Assembly: GCF_963924675.1 (NCBI RefSeq)
Contig: NC_089232.1
Span: 41,952,022 to 42,016,021 of the forward strand
Direction of reading: 5' to 3'
Length of the DNA: 64,000 nt
From: Phocoena phocoena
Taxonomy: Eukaryota > Chordata > Mammalia > Artiodactyla > Phocoenidae
Shown: one piece after another, positions 23,280 to 36,064 of the stretch
How the letters are laid out: each line of letters opens with the position of its first letter
Numbering within the stretch: position 1 is the first letter of the stretch
Made by a program: the position numbers and the translations under genes
The notes under the pieces: model-generated
Databases searched by the model: none
Told to the model about the DNA's origin: nothing
Seen by the model: the letters and a program-made list of their open reading frames with translations, nothing else

Positions 23280-25700
23280 ACCTTTAAGTTTTATGTATTC
23301 TTATATTTTAGATGCCTCCTATAATTAATTTATAGGTTTTTTCAAATTGAGTCAAAAAAGCCTTTGTCTTTTTTGGATCATTTAGTTCATTGGCATTTAA
23401 TGTAATTATTGTATTTGTATCTATTTTCTTATTATTTGCTTCCTATTTGGTCCATATGTACTCTTCTTCTTGCCTTCTATGTCTTTCTTGCTTTCTATTT
23501 TAATGATTGAGAATTTTTTATTATTTCATTTTCTTTCTATTATTCTTAGTAGTTACATATCCTTTTACTACTTCTCTAGATTTTATGTTACAGGTTATAA
23601 CACACGTCTTTGTTTTGTTAAAGTCCAACCACTTTTCATACATAGCAAAGATCTTAAAATAGTTTATCACCATTTATCCCTTCATGAATTATTTGTTACT
23701 ATTGTCATGTATTTAATTTCATATATGTTTTTAAATCTCATAATCTGTTATTATTTTTGTTTTATACAGTGTGTGTTTACATTTGCTCATGTAATTAGTT
23801 TTATTGCTCTTCAATCCTTCCTACACAGCTAAGTTTCCTTTCAGGATTATTGTTTTCTGCATGAAGATCACCCATATTTATTTAGCGAGGATCTGCTAAT
23901 GATGAATTTTCTAAGTTTTTGTTTGTTTAAAAATATCTTTACTTCCTCTTTAGTTTGGATAGATATTTTAAAAATATATATTCTCTGGATGCTTTTTAAA
24001 TTTTGTCTTTTTTTTGGAGCAGTTTTAATTTGCTGTCCCACAGTGTTTTTTCTTTTTTGTATTCCTCCTGTTTGGGGTTCATGGTAGTTGTAGAATGTTT
24101 CGTTTGATGGTACATCATTTTTTTTAAAAAGTCTCAACCAATCTCTTTTCACATATGACATCTACCCTGTTTGTTTTCTTCTGTCTCTCTGGAATCCCAG
24201 TTACATCTAAATTAGATCTTTTTGGTTGTATTTCCTGTGTGTCCTCTGTACTTTTCAATAATTTCCATCATTTGTCTCTCTGTGCTTAATTCTTAGTATT
24301 TTCTTCTGACTTGAATACAGTTCTCAAATCCTCTCTTTAGCTGTGTCTAACGTGCTTTTCCTGCTATGCATTCCATTCTCAATATCACTGTATGTATCTT
24401 CTTTTTAGTGCTAGAATTTACAGTTGATTCTCTACTATTGTTATTACTTCTCTCCCAGTATTCTTGGTCTATTTTATTTCCTTGGGCATATTAACCATGA
24501 CTATTTTTCTATTTTGAAAGTTATATTATCCTGATTCCTTGTAGGTCTACTTTTACTACCTATTGTTTCTTTTGGTTTAAGTCACCTTACCTTGTTTCTT
24601 CATATATATATGCTTTTTATTGATTGAGTGACAGATATTAAGATAACTTGAGATATAGGTTGATGTTGCCATCTTCCACAGATGATTTATATTTGCTTCT
24701 GGTAGGAAGCTAGTAGAAACAAGCAATAATCCTGGATTACCCTAAATCAATCAAATATTAGGTTTATTCAAAACTGAGCTTCAGTCTCTACAAAGGAAGG
24801 TCTGTCTGATTCACACTTACTCCTTTTTTGTGGCCCAATAAAGTTTCCATGCCCTAGATACCCCAGCTTCCATACTTTTGCAGATTACACATACCAATTT
24901 TTCTCTATGTCTTCACAAGTCCAACGAAATCTCTGCTCAGTTTCTCAGGTGGATCAGTTTTTCCAGAATCAGCATAAGCTTTTTTTTAAACATCTTTATT
25001 GGGGTATAATTGCTTTACAATGGTGTGTTAGTTTCTGCTTTATAACAAAGTGAATCAGTTATACATATACATATGTTCCCATATGTCTTCCCTCTTGCGT
25101 CTCCCTCCCTCCCACCCTCTCTCAGCATAAGCTTTTAAGGGGAAAGCAGCCCCAAATGCCTGGCTCCACCCTCTGAGTTTCTTTTTAGTTTTCTAGCATA
25201 AATTTTCAATGTCTGTTAGCTTCTGAAGATTTGAAACAAATTTTCTTTTTGTTCAACTTTCCTAGTTGTTCTCAGAGGAAGACTGGTCAAAATTTCCAAG
25301 TTCTCAATTATTGTAAATGGAACTCTCTAATCAAGTTTTAAAATACCATCACTAGATAATTTTGAAATCTTCTCTTTATATATGCTGTTCTTTTGTTTAC
25401 CTATGATATATATAATTGTGACTAAGAATTTTAATTCTGTTTAAGATTGATTGGCATTCTCAATCTGAGTTTTGACGTTTTCAACAACTCTGGAAGAATG
25501 TTTACCTCTTATCTTTTTGAATGTTGTTACTGACATTTTCAGTTGTTCTTCCATGTTTTTTAATTCCTCTTTTATATGTCTTATTTTTTTTCTTCTTAAT
25601 AAATTTTTATATCATTTCACCAGATTTATTTTTCATCTTAACTTTTATTCAGTTAGGTCTAAATTTCTCTTTATTTCACTTATTGACTTTTTACATTTAA
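23280..25700 (-). mobile_element. Old L1 5' UTR / ORF1 region (L1M type), antisense
   Basis: T-rich sequence such as 'ggatctgctaatgatgaatt', 'ctaagtttttgtttgttt', 'tttggggttcatggtag' and 'aatcccagttacatctaaat' follows the antisense order of an old mammalian L1 5' part. The coiled-coil part of ORF1 is seen antisense near 25470-25700 ('cagttgttcttccatgtttt'). Open frames here are L1 debris. A younger L1 fragment interrupts it at 24984-25121. Confidence 0.6.
24984..25121 (-). mobile_element. Short L1 3' end, antisense, with 15-bp TSD
   Basis: T run plus 'aacatctttattggggtata' and 'tcttccctcttgcgtctccc', the same subfamily as 3123-3391 but only about 140 bp. The TSD tcagcataagctttt is exact at 24969-24983 and 25122-25136. 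It is nested in the older antisense L1, so it is younger. Confidence 0.92.
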
Positions 25701-27080
25701 TTATCTTATTATGAAAAACAACAGCCAATATGATCCCAGTTTTGTAAAAAAAATTAATATTAGAAAATTAGAAACAAATGTATCAAAAAGTAAAAGCTCT
25801 CTAAAAAGCGTTGAAGTAAGAAATGATTTTAATTTTAATCTGTGCTCTTTCTATATTTTTCAAATTTTCTACAATGAGCTTATATTACTTTTGTAAGAAA
25901 AGGAATCCATATTTTTAAAGAAAAGCAATCCATTTTGATAATTTTTAATATGTTAATACCTTTATCTTCTTAGATTCTTTTCAGTTATTAAATTAATCCC
26001 TATGTAAGCCTGGATCCCTGGCAAAAGAGTTTTTGCATCTAAATTCCCACAGACTGCCCTGCCTAATTATAAAGACATATCAAACAGAATACAATATATT
26101 AGACAATTCTTGATGAATATTTTCAGTAAATCAGTAAACAAAACAAACAGTAAAATTGCAAATCTTTTCCTCATTGCATGAATGTTAATGTCTGAATATT
26201 TTTGCATTTCTTTGCCTTTCAACTGTGAAATTAGACTACATGGCCAACTAACTGGTCTCTGGAATTAGAATAATGGCTAACTAACTAGTCTTTAAGTCTC
26301 TACATTCACTGTGACTGCTGAGAATTTGATAGGCTATTACTTAATTCAGTTTTAAAACAGTCTTCCCCTGGACTGGAAAAACTAGTATATGTCTCAACAA
26401 TCCCTGATCAACTTGAGAATTTTTGATATTTCACAAAGCGAAATGTTTGTCTTATTTGTCTGATTCAGTGAAAGAACCCAGATAAATGTTTAGCTAAGAG
26501 AAGCTTTATTTATGGAGCCTATTAAAATTTAACCCAATGCAACCACATATATAAAAAAGTTAGAAAAAATTCTATTCTTTGTTTTGAATATTAGATTTTT
26601 GTGAAAGAACACAAAAGTAAAGAAAATCAACAATTACTGAGGAATAATAAAGGAATAAAATGTCTTTTTATTAATAAAATCCAAAACAAATGACACATGG
26701 CTATCCAAGGATATATTTCTCTGGTTGTTTGTGAAGCTCATGTTCAAACTTCCTTATTTCAAATGTCACTCACTATTTCAGATTTGTTTCACAGGCTAAA
26801 ATCTTTATAATTGTAAGTTAGAAAATAGTCAACTACCATTCAAATAAAAAAGTCCTTGGTAAAGGGTTCATTTGCAAATCTTAAAAGAAATAGATTAACT
26901 CGTTTTTCCATTGATCCACTAAGTAATAAAAAACATTTTAAATCATACAACTTATAAAAATCATATCACATCTTCAGATAATATACAGAGTAACTTAATA
27001 CTTCTATGGTTTCAAACACCATCACAGTTGAAATAATTTCAAGTTTATTATAATCCCATAGGTATGTGGTGGGTCCGGAG
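25701..27080. other. Anonymous AT-rich sequence
   Basis: No gene or repeat recognised. Confidence 0.45.
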
Positions 27081-27081
<1 letters not shown>

Positions 27082-27130
<49 letters not shown>

Positions 27131-27200
27131 AAAAGAGAGAGAGAAAGACAAAGAGAAAGAAAGAGAGATTGAAAATGAACAGGAAGAAAAGAGAGACTTG
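27082..27200. repeat. (TG)n microsatellite followed by GA-rich purine tract
   Basis: An uninterrupted (TG)n of about 22 units spans 27082-27126, followed at once by about 70 bases of almost pure purine (aagaaaaagagagagagaaa and on). Alternating TG can adopt Z-DNA and purine tracts can form triplexes. The minus-strand open frame here just translates the repeat. Confidence 0.95.
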
Positions 27201-27584
27201 ATCCTATGACTATTAAACATACACTCTGACTAAGTTACAAAAGCTTTTAATCTTTAAAGTAATATGGAGAGAAAATGTCTTTTCACTTGAGTAAAAGATG
27301 ACAGTATAGAATTAGGAATGTTGTATATCTGGTCTATACAGGGAAAAGATAAAGGTAGCTCTAAAAATCTAATCTACAAGAAGGTCTTAGTAATATGATC
27401 TAACAAGTTAAAGTGAACAATTTATTATGTAACATAACTTTGAGCAAATAAAAATGTATAAATCTCACTTGCATTGATTTAGCCTAGATTAGAATTATAG
27501 CTGAAATCATAGGCCACAAGACAATATTTGATGAGAAGAAAAAAAGGTTGCTGAAACAATAGATTTTGATAATGTGATGCACTG

Positions 27585-27744
27585 GGTTTTTTTTGTTTGT
27601 TTTAGTTTTTCTGGCTGTGCCGTGCAGCATGTAGGATCTTAGTTCCCTGACCAAGGATTGAACCCATCCCCCCCATCCTCCCCACCCCACCCCCCAGCAT
27701 TGAGAGTGCGGAGTCTTAACCACTGAACCGCCAGGGAAGTCCCC
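27585..27744 (-). mobile_element. CHR-1-like tRNA-derived SINE, antisense, with 11-bp TSD
   Basis: Antisense body 'ctggctgtgccgtgcagcat', 'gaccaaggattgaaccc' and 'gtcttaaccactgaaccgcc' ending 'agggaagtcccc'. This is the shorter CHR-1/BOV-tA-like type, unlike the CHR-2-like copies elsewhere. The TSD gtgatgcactg is exact at 27574-27584 and 27745-27755. An expanded C-rich tract interrupts the body at 27666-27698. Confidence 0.92.
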
Positions 27745-27755
27745 GTGATGCACTG

Positions 27756-28667
27756 TTTTAGACTAGCATCACTAGGTAAAATACACGCCATTCAGCTAAA
27801 TTTGAATTTCAGACCAACAATAAATAATTTTTAGCAAAAGAATGTCCCATGCAATATTTGGGACATACTTACACTATAAAATTGTTGTTGTACTTACACC
27901 AAATTGTAGTTATGTTAAAAATTATTTGTTGTTTATCTGATATTCAAATTCAAGTGGGCATCCTATATTTTTATTTGCTAAATCTCAAAACCCTATATTA
28001 GGTATTAACTAATATTATAAAGAATAATAGAGTATATTGAAAGATATGTATGAATTTTTAAAAAATAAAAAGAATTAGACAGGTGGTATAAAGGCCAGAT
28101 AAGAAAAAATGTTGAAATATAGTTTCTAATCAGTAATTATTAAGACCCAAGATATAAATAGTATTAGACAGTCAGGTTTTATAACTAGTATTTATATACA
28201 GTCTGTATTTTGTCATCATAAAGTTGAATTTCTGTGTAGTTTTTGTTTTTTACTGAGCTTTTCTGTGATCTACTGCTTTTTATTATAAAACAATTATATT
28301 ATCTCTTACAGGAAGTAACATTTACTCAAGGCTTTAATTATTGTAAAATTCATTTTACGTGTATTTGTTATGTAAAATTGTAAAAATGTTATAAGAACTA
28401 TTATTCTTGGAGAATATACTTGTTGGAATTTGAGTTCATTTACCTAAATTGTATTGTACATACTAGTACCATGATTATTAACTCATTTTCTGTATTCTAA
28501 TTTACTTAATCTCTAATGCGGTTGTATTTAAGTGGCATGAGTTTACTTGCATCATCTTAGACTTGGCTTTCTTCCTACAGGTCTGCTTGAAAACCACCTA
28601 TTTTATTATTCTACTAGATTTATTTCAGGGTACAAAGTAAATCATGTTTCAACAACTGAAACAACAT
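27756..28667. other. Anonymous AT-rich sequence
   Basis: No gene or repeat recognised between the SINE and the Tigger-like element. Confidence 0.45.
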
Positions 28668-28669
28668 TA

Positions 28670-29666
28670 CAGTAGAACCCCTTATCCACAGGGGGTATGT
28701 TCCAAGAAGCCCTGTGGATGCCTGAAACCACAGATAGTACTGAGCCCAAAATATACTATATTTTTTCTATACATACATACGTATGATAAAGTTTAATTTA
28801 TAAATTAGGTATAGTAAGAGATTAACACAATAACTAACAATAAAATAGAACAATTATGACAATATACTGTGATAAGAGTTATGTGAATGTGGTCTCTCTC
28901 TCAAAATATCTTCTTTTACAAATTCAATGCCTTTGACATTTATCATACATTGTGGCTATAACTTTTGCACTTTGAGATGCTATAGCAAAACTAACACAAA
29001 TTTCTTTTTCCTTCTTACAATTTCATGGACAGAAGAATCATTTTTTGTGTTCTTTTGGGTTTTTTTTAACATCTTTATTGGAGTATAATTGATTTAGATT
29101 GTTGTGTTAGTTTCTGCTGTATAATAAAGTGAATCAGCTATACGTACACATTTATCCCCATGTCCCCTCCCTCTTGCGTCTCCCTCCCACCCTCCCTAGA
29201 AGATTCGTTTCTAACTGTAGTTCTTAGCGATCTCAGCATACAATTTCTTCTTTCCTTACTAAGTCAAGAACCTTCACCTTTTCACTTAAAGGAGGCACTT
29301 TATGGCTTCTCTTTGGCATATCCGAACTGCCAGTATCACTACTCTTGCACTTTGTGGCCATTATTTAGTAAAATACGGGTGACTTGAACACAAACACTGC
29401 AATACTTTGACAGTTGATCTGATACTCCAGGCAGCTACTAAGTGATTAACTGGTGGAATACGCTGGGCTGGACAAAGGTATGATTCACAGCCTGGGCTGG
29501 ATGGAGTGGGACAGTGTGGGATTTCATCACGTTACTCAGAATGGCATGCAATTTAAGACTTATGAATTGTTTATTTTGAAATTTTCCATTTAATATTTTC
29601 AGACCATGGTTGACAACAGGTAACTAAAATTGTGGAAAGCAAAACCTTGAATAAGGGGGACAACTG
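28670..29666 (+). mobile_element. Tigger-like (pogo group) DNA transposon
   Basis: Begins 'cagtagaaccccttatccac' and ends 'ttgaataagggggacaactg'. These are imperfect terminal inverted repeats: cagt..ccccttatcca against cagttgtcccccttattcaa in reverse complement. TA dinucleotides flank both ends (28668-28669, 29667-29668), as Tc1/mariner-class insertion requires. The interior ('tacatacatacgtatgataa', 'gttatgtgaatgtggtctct') matches a common mammalian Tigger-type element. No transposase frame survives, so it was probably non-autonomous. An antisense L1 fragment sits inside. Confidence 0.8.
29044..29197 (-). mobile_element. Short L1 3' end inserted in the Tigger-like element
   Basis: T-rich start, 'aacatctttattggagtata' and 'cctcttgcgtctccctccca' mark the antisense 3' UTR of the young L1 type. 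A diverged candidate TSD is agaagaatcattt (29031-29043) against agaagattcgttt (29198-29210). Both flanks continue the Tigger-like element, so this insertion is the later one. Confidence 0.8.
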
Positions 29667-29668
29667 TA

Positions 29669-30095
29669 TTCTGATGTCTGAAAATAGGTAGTGTATATGT
29701 GAAAATATCTTACTTATAAACTTTAAATATATTGTAAAATAGCTATTTAAGACATCATCAATATTTCATATGCTCATTTCTACTTCTAAACTTAGGCCAG
29801 TTCTCTTCCCTGCCCTAAAATATTTTCTTCCCAGCTTCCACCTATCCAAATTCAGCTCCTCCTTCAGAGCTTGGAAGAAGATATAACCAACTAACAAAAA
29901 AATTCCCCTGCAATATCAACTTATGTTGATTTCTCATTTTTCTGTATTCTCAAAGTAGGTGTGGTCTCCACTACCCATTCTCACACCTTATAAATTACTG
30001 ATTTATTTTACTTTAAAATTATCTCTTAAGACTCACTTTTCCACCAGAATTATAGGCAACTACGGGGCAGATATTGTTGTCCTCTGTTATATTTC
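29669..30095. other. Anonymous sequence
   Basis: No gene or repeat recognised. Confidence 0.4.
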
Positions 30096-30215
30096 TCACA
30101 GTATTCATTTATTAATTCATTCAACAAATATTATTGGGTTCCCACCATGTCCTATGCTTACAACATGTGGTAGGAATTCAATCACTATTGAGATTCTTTG
30201 GAGTTTATAATCTGA
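30096..30215. repeat. Ancient mammalian repeat fragment
   Basis: 'attcattcaacaaatattat' then 'tgggttcccaccatgtccta' and 'tggagtttataatctgatgg' is an old, widespread mammalian motif series (L2/MIR age). Family not assigned. Confidence 0.45.
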
Positions 30216-33200
30216 TGGAAATGGCAAAACGTTGTTAAATACTGGTTGCAAAAAGTATGAGTATCATGGCCTCATAACCCCTGGGATACTGTGAATACCT
30301 AAAAACTGGTTGTGAAACGGAACAGAATAAGGTCTCTCGTGACTCATATATTTTAGGAATTGGTTAATGTAGCTTTTTCTTTATTTTCTATGGAAATATA
30401 ACAGAAGTTAACAATTGACTTTCTTACCTGAAGCAAAGCACTTTAGATTTCCCTAAAACATTTCTGGTAAGAAGGAGCAGTCATTTCATTTTGAATTTGT
30501 GTGTTGCATTTAGGTGATTTAGGTGACATGAATCTAAACAAAAGAATAACATTTGAAAGTCTCTTCTTTTATTATATGCAGTGACATGTAGCAATAGCCA
30601 CAAGGAGTTCAAGTAAACAAACAACTGAATATCAGAAGAAATGATTAGGTACATTTTGAAATCTGAGTCATCCCCATGGATTAAGGCATAAATGTATGAA
30701 AAATATGAAATGTATGAAAACAAATTTAGTCTATCTTGAGGTTAAAAAAAGACCTCAGACTTGTTTTTTATTCAATATGGATATTTAGATGAACATTTCA
30801 TTTCATCTGTGTAGTAGGAAGTGCTTTATTATTTTGGAAATTATGCCACTCGTTAAAATATTGCATTGTGTGTATAGAATATTGTTGTAGACAGAAAAAC
30901 AGAGAATTCAGTATTTGAAAACCTTGATTATCTGCTGTGTATATTTATCTTTTTCTAGCCTAGATGATTTCAGAGGCCTTTTCCTATACAGAGTCATCAG
31001 AGAGGCAAATAGAAGTCCAGCTCCTGAGTTTCTATTTGTATTATTACTATCTAATGAATTCTATTGTACAGCAGGTGTCAAATCATATTGGGTGTTTTGC
31101 AATCGAGTATGAATAGAAGATGTATTGCTATTGCAAATGAATCTAATATGAAACTAATGAGCAGTAATGAGCAACTGTTTTGTCATTATTGAGGCAACCA
31201 CTGAGATGCTAATAAACTCTCATTTTTGCTCTTTAGAAAAAGCAGTGACCAGGATTTATAACATGGCCTTAATGTCCCCAAAGCCTGAGGCAAAAATAAA
31301 TAAATAAATAAACAGTGAAACCCTAAACTGAGAATAATTTAGTCATTTTCTGTATGATTGTCCTCTCTCTTATTAAAATGAACCTGTTATAATGCCTTTT
31401 ATGTATTTCTATAACTGAAGAGAAAAGATGAAGAATGGGTGTCCATTAAATGAATATAAAGTTAAGAAGATAGGCATCTTGACTAATTTTCCTTAATGTA
31501 AATATAATAATTCTAGAGTTTTCCACTTGCCAGTTCTTTTATAGTATAATGAAGCCTAATGTAGGCAACTTTTTATTTTTAAACCCAGTTACTTTGGAAG
31601 TAACATTTTTGAGGGACTTTTTGTAATTAACTTATTTGTTCTCATGAGTGGCCTAACTTGGTATATAACCCAGTGCACTTATCACACAGTATTATGGCTG
31701 CATGCTTTATGCCTCTGCCTTTCCTACAGTAGTGTAAGAGCTGGAAGCTCAATAAATATTTATGAGATGAATGATGAATAAATAATTGAATGAATGAGGA
31801 AGAAGCTAGTGCATTAAATTTGCTTTCTTAGGTAGAAATAATGTGCTTTAAAACAGTTTTTAATACACGTTCATTTATTATGTCCTAAGACTCTTAAGAA
31901 CTCTGCTTCAAATACTTTATACTACAGGATAAAAACGCTTTAGTACATACAACATATGTAACCTTGTTGCTCTAGCTAATAAATGTATACTAACTCTAAG
32001 ACTAATTTTGGTATCTTCCTACAGATGTTTGCTAGAACTCATGGTTTTAACATATGACACAAGACTTAATCAGTACTTTAAATAACATACAGGCCTCTAG
32101 TAATATTCTTTCAGACTTCTTATATATTTATATACTTTATTTATTTATGTATACATGATTTCTATAGCCTCAAAAGTCCACCTATTTGATTAAAGATAAC
32201 CAAAGCTTTGAATTATTAACTTTCTACTTTGTTGTTGATTAGGCTGTTGTAGACTTACGTGTACAGGCAGAAAGCTATTCGATTTGAATAATTCAATATT
32301 GCTCACTATAATAAGACTTCGTTTCCATTTCTAATAGTTATATTATGTGCCTACATGTAGAAATTCCACTCTTTTTTGATATGTATTACTAAAGTATGTA
32401 TAAATATTATATTTATATTGCATCCAACCTATAAAAATTAAATAATAAACATAAGTAAAGAAGGAACTACAACTTGAATGGTGAAACATACAAAAGAAGA
32501 ATGCCACATGGCCTGAAATGCTATTTTATTTGACCCTGGAGAGTCAAACTACTACACAAAGAAACAGTTATATAACACAGTGAGGAAGTTGACTCAAGAT
32601 GGAGGTGTTGGTTTAAATGGACCGCAACTTCAGATCTGTTCTGTGTCAAGTCCTCTTCCAGATGAACCCAAGCTTTCTGGTACCTTGACTTGCTACTTCC
32701 CATACCTCTATACTCTGTAAAGTAACAACTATCCAACAATAGAAATAATTTTTCATATCTATAAATGTATACAAAAGTTTACAAAATTCTAGGTTTTGAA
32801 ACATATGTGAAAGTCGCAAGTAAGTTTTATGTTTTGATAACTGCTGCTAACATAATTTCCTTTACTGACTTCATATACATTCAGAATGAATTAGTCCAAC
32901 ATGCAAATAATTCTTAGCACAGGCTCTATGTTATTTGGGAGACTATTTTTCGTGGACTTATTTCTTGTAGCCAACAATATCTGTGACTAATTGTACTACT
33001 CATAAATTAAAGTAAAGCAATGTCCTCGAAATACATCTTCTAGTAATTATTGTAGGCCTCCTGTTCTCTGTGGTGATCTAAAGAACAGAAAGGATAGTTA
33101 ACTGTGCCATATAGATATAAGTTACGGGTCTTTGGGGCCTATTCATTAAAGTAAAATAAAATCCCCAACATCATCTTTAATTTTGGTAAGGAGAATCTCC

Positions 33201-33699
33201 TACTATTTAAAAGCATTGATAACTTTTAAAGGAATGTGCCCTAGAGATAAGCTATATGCTTTAGGAAACTGTCCATTGCTTCCGTATCATCATGAGAAAG
33301 AAATAAAATTATGAATTATCTCCTAAATTAAAACTTGAAGTAATTCCATTATATATCCTTGAGAATATATATGAGGACACATTAAAAGGTCTGCTACTAA
33401 ACCAAGGAAATGTTTACCAAAGAAATATTTTATTACATTCATTTCTACTGGACATCAATTGCTTATAGACTTTAAGGAGAATGATAGCACAATATTTAAA
33501 TAGTCCTAACAACTAATAGGATGAAAAATCCCTTTTATATATTATTTCTCTTCAAAGTAATACATGCATATAGTAAACATTAAAATAACACAGAAAGGCT
33601 TTTAATAAAAAGCAATAGTTTCTTACCTCAGCCCTGACTACCTTTTGGCCTGCTCTTATCTTTATTTCTTGTAGTTGTTACCTCCCTAATTCTGTTTTC
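30216..33699. other. Long anonymous AT-rich stretch
   Basis: About 3.5 kb without a recognised gene. An (AAAT)n run occurs near 31293-31312. 'ctcaataaatatttatgaga' plus 'gaatgaatgagg' near 31750-31800 resembles an L2 end, too short to call. Open frames are random-looking. Confidence 0.45.
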
Positions 33700-33752
33700 A
33701 AAACAGAGTTGATAAAAACAAACAAACAAAAAAAAAAAAAACAGAGTTGATA
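33700..33752 (+). repeat. A-rich insert flanked by 15-bp direct repeats
   Basis: aaaacagagttgata occurs at 33700-33714 and 33738-33752. Between them lies only a 23-base A-rich string with a CAAA-type pattern. The repeats look like a TSD with a tail but no retrotransposon body. The preceding 'ttttc' before the A-rich repeat resembles an L1 endonuclease site. A simple local duplication is the alternative. Confidence 0.65.
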
Positions 33753-34961
33753 TATAGCCAGTGTGTCCCAGTATCTCCCAGAGGTTGACTGAGACACCTC
33801 CATTCTGAATATATAGACTTCTGGTCTGATCATTATGTGTCAGTGCCATAATAGTTATCAAATATTTTTAATATTAAGGCTGTCTAAATAATATAATTTA
33901 TATCCTACTTTTTGGATTTATCATAGTTAAACATTATCTCTTGAGTCAGCACTGTCAAAGAAACTCTAATTCATTCACAAAACCTATCTCCCCTACTTTT
34001 CCCTATTTGCGATAGTTGTATGGTTTTCTAAATCTCTTAGCTTTAACTTTATAATGTTGAATAATACTTTCTTATTCTGTCAACTGTCAATTGCATCCCT
34101 CAACTCTCCATTACTGAGGATATTCTTAGGGCTTCTACCATTCTCTCTACATCTCTTCTGCCCTCCATCTATAATACTGATAACATTTACATGTTCTATA
34201 ACCATATTGAAATCTGTAATTTGTCTTTTGGTTATATATATAACTAAATATATATGTAAATAACATATATATTTAGCTGAAATATATATAGTTAACATAA
34301 AATTGTATATAGTTATATAGAGAGAGTAAATAGTATTTATATTATTATAAGCTATGCAAATATTTCCTTCTCTACAAATCCAAAGTCAAAATCTCTGAGC
34401 AACTGAAAAGAAAAATTTCCTGGCATCAATAAAATGGATTCTCTCTTCTTTCCTTCCATCGATTGCTCAAATCGTACCATACTTTGTTTGCACCTTATCT
34501 GGATCAAGCTTTCTTGTATAGGTTTTGGGTTTCTTTTAGACCTGGAGTCATCTTTCTTATTGAGACAGGGAACATATTAGCCATCTTTATCATATCACTA
34601 GCCTGTTCCTCATTCTGTCTGTTGCTTAGTGTTTCTCTTTTTTGGAAGACATTCTTCCTAGAGTTCAGAGATTTCTTATTCTAATTTGGGCTGAAATTCT
34701 TCCTAGGCCTTGTGGATAGTTATATCCAATCAACTGTAGCCAGTTCTCCTTCTTCCCACTCAAGACATATGTTTTGAAAAAGGTTAGCTGTGCATGTTTG
34801 CCTTCTTTCAGGATATGACGAACACCTATTGTCCCCCAGATTCCCTCCCTAATTGATCAGTATAAAAATCAAAAAGTCAGGAGCTTTTCCCTCTGCTCTT
34901 ATTACAGTCTCTCATAGTACTTGTTTATTCCTTGGGCTTTAGCCAACTTTTCTCTATTTCA
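33753..34961. other. Anonymous AT-rich sequence with a palindrome
   Basis: No gene recognised. 34244-34257 (ctaaatatatatgt) and 34263-34276 are perfect 14-bp inverted arms around a 5-base loop, within a wider AT-repeat tract to about 34330. Confidence 0.55.
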
Positions 34962-35029
34962 TCAGTTTTCAAAGTATGATTTATAGACCTTTGAGAGTCC
35001 ACAAGACATTTTAGGTGGTTTGTGAGATA

Positions 35030-35472
35030 ATAGCCAAGATATGGAAAAAACCTAAGTGTCCATCTATACACACACTCACATGCACACATACACACACACA
35101 CACACACACACAAATACTACTCAGCCATAAAAAATAATGAAATCTTTCATTTGGGACAACATACATGGACCTTGATGGTCATTGTGCTAAGTGAAATAAG
35201 TCAGCAGAGAATGACAAATATCTTATGATTTCACCCATATGTAGCATCTAAAAAACCAACCAAACAAGCAAATAAAACAAAAACAAACTCATAGATACAC
35301 AGAACAAGTTTAATGGTTGCCAGAGAGGAAGGGGGTCGGGGGGTGGACCAGATTCGTGAAGGGGGTCAGCTGTAAGGTGATGGATGGCAACTAGACTTGT
35401 GCTGGTGATCGTTGTGTAGTGTATATGGATATCAAATTACAATGCTCTATACCTGAAACTTCTATAATAGAA
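35030..35472 (+). mobile_element. Old L1 3' end inside the Charlie element, sense
   Basis: 'ctaagtgtccatctatacac', 'ctactcagccataaaaaata', 'atacatggaccttgatggtc', 'gtgaaataagtcagcagaga' and 'ctatacctgaaacttctata' are the ORF2 end and 3' UTR of an L1. It contains a (CA)n tract at 35082-35112 and a G-rich stretch near 35329-35344. Charlie sequence lies on both sides, so the L1 came later. Confidence 0.85.
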
Positions 35473-36064
35473 GAAAATATTTTATGGTAACACTAAGACA
35501 TTGTTTCTCTGTATTGGCATTTGCACTGTTGATGCAAAAGCAAAGGTGGTGGATAAAACTGCTGGTGCCTTAGCATGAATCCAGTCAGTAGTACCAAACT
35601 GGACTCACAGTTTTTTAAAAAAGCCAATTTCACAGAGAATGTTCCTGATGAAAAATAAAACTTATAACTGTATTAAATCTTGAGTACATGTCTTTTTAAT
35701 ACTGTGTGACAAGGCAGGAAGTATGCATAAAACATTTTTGCTGCATACTGGAACACAGTAACTGTCTTGGGCAAGAGAACTTAGGTGATTATCTGAGAAG
35801 CGAGCTGAACTAGACACTTTTTCTCCATGAAACATTTTTATTTGAAAGGATGACTGACAGAAAAACTATGATTATGTAGACTTGCTAATATTTTCTTGAT
35901 AATGAATGGAGTGAAACAATCACTTTAAGGAAACCACTTACAGTATTTATCACCAAGAATAAAATTTAAGCTTTCAGGCAAAAATTAAGTTTTTGTAAAA
36001 TCCCTACATAGTTAAAATGTTTTTCTTGCTGAGATTAGTGATGATATTAATGAATGTGATTTTT

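Noticed and set aside
27082..27126. CRISPR-like or satellite array
   Set aside because: It is a simple dinucleotide repeat. No spaced direct-repeat array of CRISPR type exists anywhere, and the genome is mammalian.
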